NCBI GenBank assembly: GCA_028097645.1
Contig: JAOHEU010000001.1
Location: 28,397 to 92,396, forward strand
Direction of reading: 5' to 3'
From: Candidatus Pelagibacter sp.
GTDB lineage: Bacteria; Pseudomonadota; Alphaproteobacteria; Pelagibacterales; Pelagibacteraceae
Length of the DNA stretch: 64,000 bases
Shown: one piece after another, positions 1 through 8,875 of the stretch
Numbering within the stretch: the first letter of the stretch is position 1
How the letters are laid out: each line of letters starts with the position of its first letter
Made by a program: the position numbers and the translations under genes
The notes under the pieces: generated by a model
Databases searched by the model: none
What the model was told of the DNA's origin: nothing
What the model saw: only the letters and a program-made list of their open reading frames with translations

Positions 1-678
1 CCAAAAGGAACTTTAAAATTAAGTAGCAAACCATATGAAGGAAACCAAGGTTATTGTGTTTCTCAAAAATTTGCGAAAAAATTTAACATCACTGCAATTG
101 AAGATTTAGGAAGACCTGAAGTTGTTAAAGCTATGGATAGTGATGGCAATGGTAAAGGTGAATTTTGGATTGGTGCAGATGGTTGGGCGTCAGCTAATGT
201 TAATCAAGTTAAACTAAGAGATTATGGTTTATATGATGCAGGAATTGAGCCAATCAGAGCAGCAGAAGCTGTTAAAAATGCAAGAGTGCTTGACTCTATT
301 AAAAAAGACGAAGGTTATGCATTTTATTGTTACAAGCCACATGCAATTTGGGGAATGGCTGATGTAGTTATGTTGGAAGAGCCAAAATTTGATCCAGCTA
401 AATACAAAATGGTACAACCTAAAGAGGATGCTGACTGGTACAAAAAATCTTATGTTGCTTCGAAAGATGCGCTTAAACAAATTCAAATAGGTTGGGGTAC
501 TTCTTTAGAAGGTAAATCTCCAGCTATTGTTGATTTTTTTAAGAACTTTCAATTAACTGCAGACGATGTATCGGCTATGGCTTATGCAATTTCAGTTGAG
601 AAAAAACAACCAGCTGATGTAGCAAGAGCTTGGATGAAAGCTAACAAATCAACAGTTGATGGTTGGTTAGGTCTTTAA
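1..678 (+). CDS. proX: Glycine betaine/proline-type ABC transporter substrate-binding protein (3' part)
   Basis: The reading frame is open from base 1 without a start, so the gene is cut by the window edge; 225 C-terminal residues are visible. It resembles the OpuAC/ProX fold that binds quaternary ammonium osmolytes in the periplasm, with several Trp and Tyr residues (for example WIGADGW, YCYKPH) that could form the aromatic betaine cage. It precedes genes for the matching ATPase and permease, which supports the assignment. A hairpin with a T-rich tail follows the stop and probably sets binding-protein excess. The exact substrate (glycine betaine, proline betaine, DMSP) cannot be read from this fragment. 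Confidence 0.85.
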   Translation, partial: PKGTLKLSSKPYEGNQGYCVSQKFAKKFNITAIEDLGRPEVVKAMDSDGNGKGEFWIGADGWASANVNQVKLRDYGLYDAGIEPIRAAEAVKNARVLDSIKKDEGYAFYCYKPHAIWGMADVVMLEEPKFDPAKYKMVQPKEDADWYKKSYVASKDALKQIQIGWGTSLEGKSPAIVDFFKNFQLTADDVSAMAYAISVEKKQPADVARAWMKANKSTVDGWLGL

Positions 679-698
679 TCTAAATAAAATAAATTATT

Positions 699-733
699 TA
701 TACCCGGCAATTTTATATTGCTGGGTATATTTT
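699..733 (+). terminator. Attenuator hairpin between proX and proV
   Basis: An inverted repeat 700-710/718-728 forms a stem of about 11 bp, including one G-U pair on the plus-strand RNA, with a 7-nt loop, followed by TATATTTT. It lies between the binding-protein stop and the ATPase start, so it probably causes partial termination or protects the proX transcript end. Confidence 0.7.
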
Positions 734-753
734 CCTAAATAAAAGAGAGTTAA

Positions 754-1815
754 ATGGATTCTTCTGGATCAGCAATTAAAATTGAAAATGTTTGGAAAGT
801 GTTTGGCAACACTTCGAGCGAAGCATTAGATGCTATCCAAAATAAAAAAATTTCTAAGAATGAAGCCTTGGAGAAATATAACTCAGTTATAGGTGTATCT
901 GATGTTTCTTTTGATGTTAAGCAAGGTGAAATATTTTGTGTAATGGGCCTTTCAGGTAGTGGAAAATCAACATTAGTTAGGCATATTAATAGACTTTTAG
1001 AACCAACATCTGGCAAGATTTTAATCAACGGTCAGGATGTAATGACACTTGATAGAGATAATTTACAAGAATTAAGAAATAAAAAAATTGGCATGGTATT
1101 TCAAAACTTTGCACTAATGCCTCATAGATCTGTTGTAGATAATATAGCGATGCCTCTTGAAATAAGAGGGGTAAGTAAAAATGATAGATTGGATGCAGCT
1201 AATAAAATTTTAGATATCGTAGAATTGCAAGGTTGGGGAAATAAATTTGCACATGAATTATCAGGTGGTATGCAACAAAGAGTAGGGCTTGCAAGAGCAT
1301 TAGCTGCTGATCCAGATTTTTTATTAATGGATGAACCTTTTAGTGCATTAGATCCTTTAATAAGAAGACAACTTCAATCTGAATTTATTAAACTTTCAAA
1401 ACAAATGAAAAAAACAACTGTTTTTATTACTCATGATTTAGATGAAGCTGTAAGAGTAGGTCATCGTATTGCAATTATGAGAGATGGTAAGGTAATTCAA
1501 ATTGGAACTCCAGAAGAAATCGTAGTAAGCCCAGCAGATGACTACGTTGCTGATTTTGTTAAAGGTATTTCTAGACTAAAAGTTGTTCAGGCTAAATCAA
1601 TAATGCAAACTGTTGAAAATTTTGAAAATAAAAATGGAAAAATTACAAATGATTTAGAAATTGTTAACGAGAGTGATTTGCTAAGTAAACTTATTGAAAC
1701 CTCGGCATCTAAAAATAAGCCAATAATTGTAAATAATAATCAAAATAAAATTGTTGGTGTTATATCGCAGTCAGATCTTTTAAAAGCAGTTATTGAAGGA
1801 GAAGATAGTGAGTAA
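754..1815 (+). CDS. proV: Glycine betaine/proline ABC transporter ATP-binding protein
   Basis: This is the cytoplasmic ATPase of the betaine importer. Walker A (GLSGSGKST) is at residues 65-73, the signature LSGGM at 169-173 and Walker B (LLMDEP) at about 190-195. As in ProV/OpuAA, the nucleotide domain is preceded by a 45-residue segment and followed by a CBS-like tail (about residues 270-353), which in OpuA systems senses ionic strength; here only one CBS-like unit seems clear. The gene is 353 residues long, slightly short for ProV. Its stop overlaps the GTG start of the permease, so the two are translationally coupled. Confidence 0.93.
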   Translation: MDSSGSAIKIENVWKVFGNTSSEALDAIQNKKISKNEALEKYNSVIGVSDVSFDVKQGEIFCVMGLSGSGKSTLVRHINRLLEPTSGKILINGQDVMTLDRDNLQELRNKKIGMVFQNFALMPHRSVVDNIAMPLEIRGVSKNDRLDAANKILDIVELQGWGNKFAHELSGGMQQRVGLARALAADPDFLLMDEPFSALDPLIRRQLQSEFIKLSKQMKKTTVFITHDLDEAVRVGHRIAIMRDGKVIQIGTPEEIVVSPADDYVADFVKGISRLKVVQAKSIMQTVENFENKNGKITNDLEIVNESDLLSKLIETSASKNKPIIVNNNQNKIVGVISQSDLLKAVIEGEDSE

Positions 1816-3310
1816 AGAAATTAACAATCCTTCAAGATCTCAGTTAATAACTGATTTTGTTAAAACAAATCCAGAATATTATATTGAAAAATTCCAACAA
1901 ATAGGCAATAAACCTACTTTTTCTTTTTCATTTAATCTGTATGCAGCAATTCTTGGACCAATTTGGTTTGGAATGAGAAACATTTGGAATTGGGCTTTAA
2001 CTTTTCTAATTATTGAAACTTTTTCTGTTGTTCAAATAATAAGAGGTTTATTTGGGAATATCACAAAAGATGCTATTCAAAAAATAGAACAGGTCCAATC
2101 AACAATTGCGTTTAGAAACAAGCAATTAGAAGCAGCTATTACCAATAATCCTGATAAAGTTGATGTCTATAAAAGAAATATCAAATCATTAGAAGACGCC
2201 ATGCAAGGCTATATTGATGAAGTTAGTAGAATTGAAGCATCAGCCATTTGGATAACAATTTTTGGAATAGTACTTTTGATTTCAATTAAGATTGTCCAAG
2301 GTGTTCTTGCAAACTCTAAATTAGAAAAAAGATATTCTGAATGGTTATCTGACAAATCAATAAGCCCTGGTATGCAAACTAAAAACTATATTTTAAGTAC
2401 AGTTTTTGCTTCTGTAATTATGTTTTTTTCAGTAGTGCACTATAGTTTTCCAGGTTTAATTGTAATTATGGATGAATTTCCAACCCACCCAGATATCAGA
2501 TTAACCTCAATTGCCTGGGTAGAAAAAATTTTTAATTATGCTGTATTAAAAGGAGATGCGTTATTTACTGCAATTACAATTGGTATTAGATCTGTTTTAG
2601 ATTTTTTAGAATTATTGTTTGTTAAAACACCTTGGATAGTAATTATTACAGCAATAGTTACATTAACAGGGTTATCTGCTGGCCCTAGAGCCGCAATCTA
2701 TTCAGCTGGTTTTTTATGTTACATGGGTTTTTTAGGTTTTTGGGTTAAAGCAATGACAACACTAGCTTTACTTGGAACTGCAGCAATTTTAAGTATCGCA
2801 ATTGGAATACCGCTTGGGATTTTTTGTGCAAGACGTCAAAGATTTTATTCAATGATAAGACCTATTATGGATTTCATGCAAACAATGCCAGCGTTTGTAT
2901 TTATGATTCCAGTTATCGCATTCTTTGGAACTGGAAAAGTTGCAGCGGTAATTATTACGATGATATTTGGTGGAACTCCTGTTGTTAGATTAACAGTGCT
3001 TGGATTAAGAGGAGTGCCAGAGACAATCAGGGAAGCTGCAATAGCTTACGGTGCAAGTAAATGGTATTTACTTAGAAAGGTGGATTTACCTTTAGCCACT
3101 CCATCAATTTTAGCAGGTGTAAACCAAACTGTAATGTTAAGTTTAGCAATGGTTGTAGTTGCATCACTAATTGGAGCAAAAGGTTTGGGGCAAGATGTAT
3201 TAGAAGCTTTACAATATGCTAATGTTGGTCAGGGTATTCTCGCAGGTGTTGCGATATTATTTGTTGCATTAATTTTAGATAGGGTTGTTCAAGGTAAAAA
3301 AAGAGTTTAA
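1808..3310 (+). CDS. proW: Glycine betaine/proline ABC transporter permease with extra N-terminal membrane domain
   Basis: This is the inner-membrane channel of the betaine importer. The C-terminal half (about residues 280-500) carries the BPD_transp_1 domain, with the EAA loop near EAAIAYGASKWYL. The chosen start is GTG at 1808, because AAGGAG lies six bases upstream and the codon overlaps the proV stop; a TTG at 1793 has no such site. The protein is 500 residues, longer than the roughly 350 usual for ProW. The N-terminal 60 residues contain a hydrophobic stretch with a GPIWFGMRN motif resembling DUF2628 proteins, followed by a charged segment that may form a coiled coil. The extra domain is unusual. 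Confidence 0.9.
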   Translation: MSKEINNPSRSQLITDFVKTNPEYYIEKFQQIGNKPTFSFSFNLYAAILGPIWFGMRNIWNWALTFLIIETFSVVQIIRGLFGNITKDAIQKIEQVQSTIAFRNKQLEAAITNNPDKVDVYKRNIKSLEDAMQGYIDEVSRIEASAIWITIFGIVLLISIKIVQGVLANSKLEKRYSEWLSDKSISPGMQTKNYILSTVFASVIMFFSVVHYSFPGLIVIMDEFPTHPDIRLTSIAWVEKIFNYAVLKGDALFTAITIGIRSVLDFLELLFVKTPWIVIITAIVTLTGLSAGPRAAIYSAGFLCYMGFLGFWVKAMTTLALLGTAAILSIAIGIPLGIFCARRQRFYSMIRPIMDFMQTMPAFVFMIPVIAFFGTGKVAAVIITMIFGGTPVVRLTVLGLRGVPETIREAAIAYGASKWYLLRKVDLPLATPSILAGVNQTVMLSLAMVVVASLIGAKGLGQDVLEALQYANVGQGILAGVAILFVALILDRVVQGKKRV

Positions 3311-3319
3311 TAAAAACTA

Positions 3320-3934
3320 ATGGAATATTTGTTATTAGGTTTTATTACTGGTCTAAGTCTTATTTTAGCTATTGGGGCTCAAAACATATTTGTAATAGAG
3401 CAGGGTTTAAAAAAACAATATGTTTTTTTAGTTTGTTTAATTTGTTCAATATCAGATTTTATATTAATTTTTCTAGGAATTTTTCTTTTTCAGTATTTTG
3501 GTAATTTTTTTAACACAACAATAGAACTAATTTTAAATATTTTTTTATTTTTATTTTTAATTCACTTTATTTATGGAAAGATATCTATTCAAAATAAAAA
3601 GATAAGTTTTAATGAAGATATTACAGATATCTCAGTAACATCCATAATTACAAAAACTCTTGCTTTTACTTATCTTAATCCCCATGTTTATTCAGATACA
3701 GTTTTCTTCTTAGGAAACTTTTCAAAAAACTTTTTGGTAATTAATAAATATTATTTCGGTATTGGAGCTTCCATGTCTTCTTTACTTTTCTTCTTTGTGA
3801 TTGGATATCTATCAAAATTATTATCAAAATATCTACAGAGTGATTTAATTTGGAAAAGAATTAACTTATTTATTATAACATTTATGAGCATTATTGCTCT
3901 ATATGTTCTTATAGAAATTATTAAATTTTTTTAA
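3320..3934 (+). CDS. LysE-family amino acid exporter
   Basis: This 204-residue protein has about six hydrophobic segments and the N-terminal pattern GAQNIFVIEQGL, typical of the LysE/ArgO group that exports basic amino acids. The Asn-Pro-His motif at about residue 118 is also usual in the family. It follows proW by nine bases and is probably cotranscribed, though no clear ribosome-binding site is present. Lysine or arginine is the family's common substrate, but the related RhtB group moves others, so specificity is open. The gene converges with the zinc-ribbon gene with a single base between the stops. Confidence 0.85.
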   Translation: MEYLLLGFITGLSLILAIGAQNIFVIEQGLKKQYVFLVCLICSISDFILIFLGIFLFQYFGNFFNTTIELILNIFLFLFLIHFIYGKISIQNKKISFNEDITDISVTSIITKTLAFTYLNPHVYSDTVFFLGNFSKNFLVINKYYFGIGASMSSLLFFFVIGYLSKLLSKYLQSDLIWKRINLFIITFMSIIALYVLIEIIKFF

Positions 3935-3935
3935 A

Positions 3936-4127
3936 TTAAACTGTGCAACTCATATCCTGACCACAACACAATGGAGATTTTATTTTTCCATGATCGTTGG
4001 GACATTTTGATATTTGCACTTCATTGCCATCATCTAATTTAAGCATGTCATTTACCAATGGTTCGTTACACTTCCCACAAGTAGCATTGACTGACATTTC
4101 ACATTTTGGACATTCATAAGTAGCCAT
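3936..4127 (-). CDS. Small zinc-ribbon protein
   Basis: A 63-residue protein with three Cys clusters: CPKC near the N terminus, CGKC about 12 residues later, and a C-terminal CCGQDMSC. The first two CxxC pairs could bind one zinc ion as a ribbon; the last cluster may form a second site with the upstream CPND segment. The ATG at 4127 is preferred over an in-frame upstream ATG at 4160 because AAAGGAG lies five bases before it. No enzymatic residues are evident. I do not know a function; a role in metal handling or as a small regulatory adaptor is possible but is not shown by the sequence. Confidence 0.75.
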   Translation of the reverse strand: MATYECPKCEMSVNATCGKCNEPLVNDMLKLDDGNEVQISKCPNDHGKIKSPLCCGQDMSCTV

Positions 4128-4181
4128 AATAACTCCTTTATTTGAATTGTTTGAATTCATAATATATTACATTATTTCATT

Positions 4182-4937
4182 ATGAAAAAAGTTTATATTG
4201 ATGACGTTGGTAGTGGTTTTCCACTAGTTTTGGTACATGGTTACCTTGGATCAGCAGAAATGTGGTGCAATCAAAGAGATTATTTTTTAAAATCTTGTAG
4301 GGTTATATCACCAGCATTACCTGGTTTTGGAGAAAGTAGTAGCGCTCAATCTCTAGACTCAATAAATAAAATGGCTCAATTTGTTATTGATATTCTTGAC
4401 GAAAGAAAAATACAGAAGTTTAATTTATTAGGTCACTCCATGGGTGGAATGATAGTTCAAGAAATAACTAAAATTATAGGAGATAGAGTTAATAAACTAA
4501 TTTGCTTTGCAACAGGATCAATAGGAGAGATACCTGGAAGGTTTGAAACTATAGATGAAACGAGAAATAAATTAGAAAAAGATGGTATTGATATTTCATT
4601 TTCAAGAGTACCAAAAAAGTGGTTTGTAAAAGGTGATCAAGATAAAAATTATTATTTGTGCAAAAATGCAGTTAAAGGTGTTTCTTTGGAAGCAGCTGAT
4701 AATGCTCTAATAGCCATGAAAAATTGGTCAGGATTTGATAGTTTAAAGACTATTGAAAATGAAACATTAATAATCTGGGGCGATAAAGATACTTCATATA
4801 ATTTTGATCAAGTCGATACTCTTAATAAGAATATTAAGGATAGTAGGTTAGAAATTTTTGAAAATTGTAGTCATAATGTTCACCTAGAAAAGCCAAATGA
4901 ATTTAATATTCTGGTTGAAAAATTTATAAATCAGTAA
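4182..4937 (+). CDS. Alpha/beta hydrolase
   Basis: A 251-residue cytoplasmic hydrolase of the alpha/beta fold. The nucleophile elbow GHSMGG places the catalytic Ser at 86; D201 or D203 in the WGDKD segment and H231 in the CSHNVHLEKP segment complete the likely triad. The oxyanion region is the HGYLGS loop near residue 19. It lacks a signal peptide. The protein resembles MhpC/RutD-like esterases and C-C hydrolases, but the substrate cannot be inferred. The start follows the zinc-ribbon gene's divergent promoter by about 50 bases and there is no strong Shine-Dalgarno sequence. Its 3' end overlaps the convergent HAD gene by seven bases. Confidence 0.87.
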   Translation: MKKVYIDDVGSGFPLVLVHGYLGSAEMWCNQRDYFLKSCRVISPALPGFGESSSAQSLDSINKMAQFVIDILDERKIQKFNLLGHSMGGMIVQEITKIIGDRVNKLICFATGSIGEIPGRFETIDETRNKLEKDGIDISFSRVPKKWFVKGDQDKNYYLCKNAVKGVSLEAADNALIAMKNWSGFDSLKTIENETLIIWGDKDTSYNFDQVDTLNKNIKDSRLEIFENCSHNVHLEKPNEFNILVEKFINQ

Positions 4938-5593
4938 AAAATTTTTTTTTTACTAAGCTTCTTAATTATCTTATATGCACCTTTAAATTTTTGATGTTTA
5001 TGTAATTTTCCAGGAAATGCGACGCATCTAATTTTTGCTTCCAAAGCTGATTTCATACTTTCCTCTGTATCTTCTATTGCTAAGCATTCTTTGGATCTTA
5101 TATTGAGCTTTTTAAGAGCAATCTTATATATATCAGGATAAGGTTTTTTTCTTAATACAAGTTTATCATTACCAATAAAATTAAAATCTTTTTTACTAAT
5201 AGTATTTTTCAAAGTAAAAAAAATTGAATTTATATTATTTGTTGTAGTAGATGTTGCAAAACCTAATTTAATATTATTTTTTTTACAAAAATTTATAATA
5301 TTTAAAACCCCATCTCTTGGCTTTATTTCATTTTTTTTTAAGTAATCATTAAAAAATTTAGTTTTTAAGTCTCTAAGTTTTTTGGTGTTAATCTTGACAT
5401 TTTTTTTATTTGCATAACTAGATAATCTATTTTCACCACCTGACTTTTCTAATAATTTTTTATATTCTGTTGAACTCCAGTACCAATCTAATCCGAATTC
5501 TTTAAATGCTTTATTGAATGATTTTCTTTGAATATTTGAAGTTTCTACTATTGTGCCAATAGCTCCAAATATTACTGCTTTATACTTTATCAA
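4931..5593 (-). CDS. HAD-fold protein lacking the catalytic aspartates
   Basis: A 220-residue HAD-IA-like protein (CbbY/phosphoglycolate phosphatase layout). The usual motif I, FDxDGT, is replaced by FGAIGT at about residues 8-13, so both the nucleophilic and the acid/base aspartates are missing. Motif II (ATSTT), motif III (Lys in the RKKPYPD segment) and motif IV (IEDTEESM) remain. The start is TTG at 5593, overlapping the stop of the upstream permease; no ATG is suitably placed, because an upstream one lies deep inside the permease gene. I recall a similar FGSIGT family in Rhodobacterales. It is probably not a normal phosphatase. It is the last gene of the ABC operon. Confidence 0.75.
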   Translation of the reverse strand: MIKYKAVIFGAIGTIVETSNIQRKSFNKAFKEFGLDWYWSSTEYKKLLEKSGGENRLSSYANKKNVKINTKKLRDLKTKFFNDYLKKNEIKPRDGVLNIINFCKKNNIKLGFATSTTTNNINSIFFTLKNTISKKDFNFIGNDKLVLRKKPYPDIYKIALKKLNIRSKECLAIEDTEESMKSALEAKIRCVAFPGKLHKHQKFKGAYKIIKKLSKKKIFY

Positions 5594-6471
5594 CCTTTCA
5601 CAGCTCCAGCAGTCAGACCACTTATTACTTGTTTTTGAAAAAACATTACTAATAAGAATAAAGGTGCAGTAGCAGAAACTACTGCAGATACTGCCCACAT
5701 CAAATTACCCTCGTGTTGATTGGTTCCAAGATAACTCTGAATTTTAGGAACCATTGTATGATTTTCTTGATTAAGTAATAAAGCTGTTACAGTAAAATCA
5801 TTGTACGCTAGCATTAAACTAAATAATCCAGCTGTTATAACTCCTGGCCACATCACAGGCATAATTATATGTCTGAATGTTTGAAAGTATGTGCATCCAT
5901 CTATTAGTGCACTTTCGTCAAGTTCTTTTGGAACAGTTTTAAAAAAAGAGTAAAGAAGCCAAAGTGTAAATGGTTGATTAATTGCTATTAAGACTACAAT
6001 TGTTGTGGGTAGAATTCCCCAAATTTGTAATTGAAAAAAAGGAAATAAGTATCCAGAAACTAAAGTTATATGGGGCATAGCTCTAAATACTAATGCAATA
6101 ATTAAAATCCAAAATGCATAATTTTTTGTAGATCTTGATAAAGCGTAAGCTCCTAAGGTTCCAAGAAACAAAGAAACAGAAACTACACTTACAGTTACTA
6201 TTATCGTGTTTCTTGATGCTTTCCAAAACTCACCTTCAAACCATGCACCACTATAAGCTTCAGTTGTAAAACTTTTACCAGTTTCCAACAATGTGTTGAA
6301 GGCTGTTATTGCATACCACCAATCAGCTCTTGAAAAAAAGTCTGCTCTTACTTTAAAAGAACCCCAAAAAGTCCAAATAAATGGAAAACATGCAAGCAAT
6401 AACCAAACAACTATAAACATGGTATTGAAGGTTTTTAAACTATTTGATTTTTTATCTAATCCGTAATCCAT
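5590..6471 (-). CDS. Carbohydrate ABC transporter permease (MalG type)
   Basis: A 293-residue inner-membrane subunit with about six transmembrane segments and the EAA loop (DESALIDGCTYFQTF) near residue 190, as in MalG/UgpE. An N-terminal TM segment is followed by a periplasmic loop and then five more segments. It pairs with the MalF-type subunit encoded two bases upstream and with the family 1 binding protein two genes upstream. Together with the ATPase at 13045 these would form one importer. Substrate is unknown; the family covers sugars, polyols and glycerophosphodiesters. Its TGA overlaps the TTG start of the HAD-like gene, so expression is coupled. Confidence 0.9.
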   Translation of the reverse strand: MDYGLDKKSNSLKTFNTMFIVVWLLLACFPFIWTFWGSFKVRADFFSRADWWYAITAFNTLLETGKSFTTEAYSGAWFEGEFWKASRNTIIVTVSVVSVSLFLGTLGAYALSRSTKNYAFWILIIALVFRAMPHITLVSGYLFPFFQLQIWGILPTTIVVLIAINQPFTLWLLYSFFKTVPKELDESALIDGCTYFQTFRHIIMPVMWPGVITAGLFSLMLAYNDFTVTALLLNQENHTMVPKIQSYLGTNQHEGNLMWAVSAVVSATAPLFLLVMFFQKQVISGLTAGAVKG

Positions 6472-6473
6472 TA

Positions 6474-7502
6474 TTATCTATTTGTTCTAAATTCTCTCCA
6501 AGTTCTTATTAAAACTGGTGTTAGTATTATTGCTATTCCAATTATTGTCATTATTGAAGTTGCGGCTGCTGAGCCAAATAAAATAACCTCTTCATTAACC
6601 AAATTATCATATATCAACCAAGACAATGATTGAGCACTACCTTGTGCGCTAAAACCAATGATAGGTTCAAATACTCTAAAGTTATCCATTAAAGAAATTA
6701 AAGCAACAAATGTTACAACAGGATAAATGTGAGGCAAAACAATATGCTTAACTCTCTGAAATCTTGAAGCACCATCAATAATAGATGCTTCTAACGGTTC
6801 CTGAGGCACTGTTTGTAAAGCTGCATAGAATACTACAAAGGCAAAAGGGGAGTGATGCCAAATACCATAAATAATAATTGTGATCCAAGTCAGCGTTTTA
6901 GAAGATTTAACTGATAGATAAGGATCATTCATCAATAATTGTAAGTTTGCTCCAATAATTCCTTCAGCATCTACCATCCAAAATAAAACTAAAGAACCAA
7001 CTAATGGAGTTACGATCATTGGTAAAATTGTACCAAAGATTAAAGCACCTCTTATTTTCCTGGAAATTGAATTTAAACTAAGGGCTATAACAAATCCTAA
7101 TAATAGAACACACGGTGTAACAATAATACAATAAGTTAAAGTAAAAATTAATGCTTTATAAAAAGGTAGATTACCTACTTTAGTTAAAAATTCTCCAGTT
7201 GAATTGCTCTCATTCCAAAAATTAGATAGTTGATCAGTTGCTAAATGATTTCTGTCTACATAAGTTCCAAAACCGTTAAATTTTCCAAGTGGCTTTTCTT
7301 CCCTAATTTTAGAAGATGCTTCTTGATCAATTTGTACCGAAACTTTGCAGCCAAATGGATCACATTTTTTAACTTCTTTTAAAATCTGATCGTGTTGAGC
7401 ATAAAAAGACTGAACACCTGTTGATATAATAGGCAAGCCAATGAATAAAATCATTGCTAAACCAGTTGGTAAAAAAAACCAAAAAAAACTTTTATTAGGC
7501 AT
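6474..7502 (-). CDS. Carbohydrate ABC transporter permease (MalF type)
   Basis: A 342-residue membrane subunit. After the first TM segment (about residues 8-30) there is a roughly 85-residue periplasmic loop with two cysteines (CDPFGC) that could form a disulfide; five more TM segments follow, with the EAA loop (EASIIDGASRFQRV) near residue 240. This matches MalF/UgpA-like subunits. It is separated from the binding-protein gene by 49 bases that hold a strong hairpin, and from the MalG-type gene by two bases. The enlarged loop between TM1 and TM2 is characteristic of subunits that contact the binding protein. Confidence 0.9.
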   Translation of the reverse strand: MPNKSFFWFFLPTGLAMILFIGLPIISTGVQSFYAQHDQILKEVKKCDPFGCKVSVQIDQEASSKIREEKPLGKFNGFGTYVDRNHLATDQLSNFWNESNSTGEFLTKVGNLPFYKALIFTLTYCIIVTPCVLLLGFVIALSLNSISRKIRGALIFGTILPMIVTPLVGSLVLFWMVDAEGIIGANLQLLMNDPYLSVKSSKTLTWITIIIYGIWHHSPFAFVVFYAALQTVPQEPLEASIIDGASRFQRVKHIVLPHIYPVVTFVALISLMDNFRVFEPIIGFSAQGSAQSLSWLIYDNLVNEEVILFGSAAATSIMTIIGIAIILTPVLIRTWREFRTNR

Positions 7503-7512
7503 GAATTTTAGT

Positions 7513-7537
7513 TAAGTGGGGAATAAATCCCCACTTA
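7513..7537 (-). terminator. Hairpin between binding-protein and permease genes
   Basis: A perfect 10-bp inverted repeat (TAAGTGGGGA/TCCCCACTTA) with a 5-nt loop lies between the stop of the binding-protein gene and the ATG of the MalF-type gene. On the minus strand there is no clean T run after it, so it more likely blocks 3' decay of the binding-protein mRNA than ends transcription. Confidence 0.6.
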
Positions 7538-7551
7538 AAGATACTTAGATA

Positions 7552-8772
7552 TTATAGGAAACCTTGTTCTTTTGCTTTAGTATTATAAGCAGCTTCAACA
7601 TCTTTTAATGCTTGTTCAGCTGTCTCATTTCCTTGCAAAAATTCAACGATTTCATTACCCAAGGCACCGTGCATTAGTCCCATTTGAGGTAACATTGGAT
7701 AAGGTTTTGCACCCATTTTAACTGCTTCAATTACACCAACAGATTTTGGTCCTGGAACAAATCCTTCAACTAACCAAACAGCTTGGTCTGAAGCTTTTGC
7801 TACCATTTCTTTTGAAGAAGCAGCATGAGCCATTGCTCTAAAAGAAGCTTCTGCATCTGCATCTGGTCTATTTTTAGCAAGTGTAAATCCATCCCACCAA
7901 AGGGTTGCAGCAGGAATGTTTCCACCACCAACAGTTGCTGGTGCAACTAGTTTTGTAGCTGCAGTAATTTTAGCATCACCTTCATCATCTAAAAGAGTTC
8001 CAGATCTTGAAGCCCATAAAGTCATAATTGCAACATTTCCAGCTTCCCATTCAACTTTAATTGCTTCACTATCATGTGTTAAATAATCAGGATTACTTAA
8101 ATCAGCTAATTTTTTTAACATATTAAGAGTTGCTACACCTTTAGCATTATTGATACTTGGTTTTGCTGACCCTGCTTCAAAAAATTCGCCACCATGACCA
8201 ATGTACATGTTTACAAATTCTTCAGCTAAGTTCCAGCCAGCTTTATAAGCTGCAGCGTAAGGATATTTCATTTTTCCTGCTGCTCTTATTTTTTCAGATG
8301 CTGCAACAACTTCTTCATAAGTTTTAGGAATTGCAATACCATTAGCTTTTAAAACATCTGTTCTTACATATAAATGTTGAGTATTAGCCATAAATGCTAC
8401 AGCCATAACTTTTCCATCTATTGTAATTAATTGAGAATCTTGAATGCCTTTTCCATATTTTTTAACTAGATCATTCATAGGTCTAATCAAATCACCATTC
8501 ATTAATGGAACAATTGAACTGTTCGCTGCTACTCTAACAGAAAATTCTGAAGGGTTAGCTGTTAATGCTGGTACAGCAATTTTATTATGCTCTGCTGAAT
8601 GTGTTACTTTAAAGTCTGCACTTCCTTTACATTCTTTAGCAGTATCAACAAGAGTTCTTAATGCTGGAAAATCATTAGCTAAAATATTGATTGATCCAGA
8701 TTTAATATTACAGTCTGCATTAGCGTATGTACCAAATACTAAAAATGATAATGCGATTAATATTTTTTTCAT
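7552..8772 (-). CDS. Extracellular substrate-binding protein, family 1 (carbohydrate ABC transporter)
   Basis: A 406-residue periplasmic protein with a clear signal peptide (MKKILIALSFLVFGTYANA, cleavage after about residue 19). The body fits the SBP_bac_1/UgpB-MalE type, with hinge-like segments and a Trp-rich LWWDGF region near residue 290. The start at 8772 is chosen because AAAGG lies about eight bases upstream and a signal peptide begins there; an in-frame start 14 codons earlier would bury it. The gene follows the MetE-like gene after a 103-base gap, which may contain its own promoter. Ligand unknown. Confidence 0.9.
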   Translation of the reverse strand: MKKILIALSFLVFGTYANADCNIKSGSINILANDFPALRTLVDTAKECKGSADFKVTHSAEHNKIAVPALTANPSEFSVRVAANSSIVPLMNGDLIRPMNDLVKKYGKGIQDSQLITIDGKVMAVAFMANTQHLYVRTDVLKANGIAIPKTYEEVVAASEKIRAAGKMKYPYAAAYKAGWNLAEEFVNMYIGHGGEFFEAGSAKPSINNAKGVATLNMLKKLADLSNPDYLTHDSEAIKVEWEAGNVAIMTLWASRSGTLLDDEGDAKITAATKLVAPATVGGGNIPAATLWWDGFTLAKNRPDADAEASFRAMAHAASSKEMVAKASDQAVWLVEGFVPGPKSVGVIEAVKMGAKPYPMLPQMGLMHGALGNEIVEFLQGNETAEQALKDVEAAYNTKAKEQGFL

Positions 8773-8875
8773 AGTTATTACCTTTCTTTTAATTAAGAGA
8801 CTAAACTCTATCAAATACTCAAAAGTATTTACCAGGACATTTTGTCGTTTTTTTAAATATTTTTAAAGAAAAAAA

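Noticed and set aside
1793..1807. TTG start for proW at 1793
   Set aside because: GTG 1808 has AAGGAG six bases upstream and overlaps the proV stop, whereas the TTG would place that site inside the coding region.
5594..5698. ATG start for the HAD-like gene at 5698
   Set aside because: The added 35 residues are read from inside the conserved permease gene and are Cys/Ser-rich shadow sequence; TTG 5593 matches the domain start.
8813..8830. AAATACT/AGTATTT inverted repeat before the family 1 binding-protein gene
   Set aside because: Seven AT-rich base pairs with no T run; not stronger than expected by chance in this sequence.
8444..8866. Plus-strand frame of 140 codons opposite the binding-protein gene
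   Set aside because: It overlaps the whole 5' half of a clear secreted binding protein and has no family pattern or start signal.
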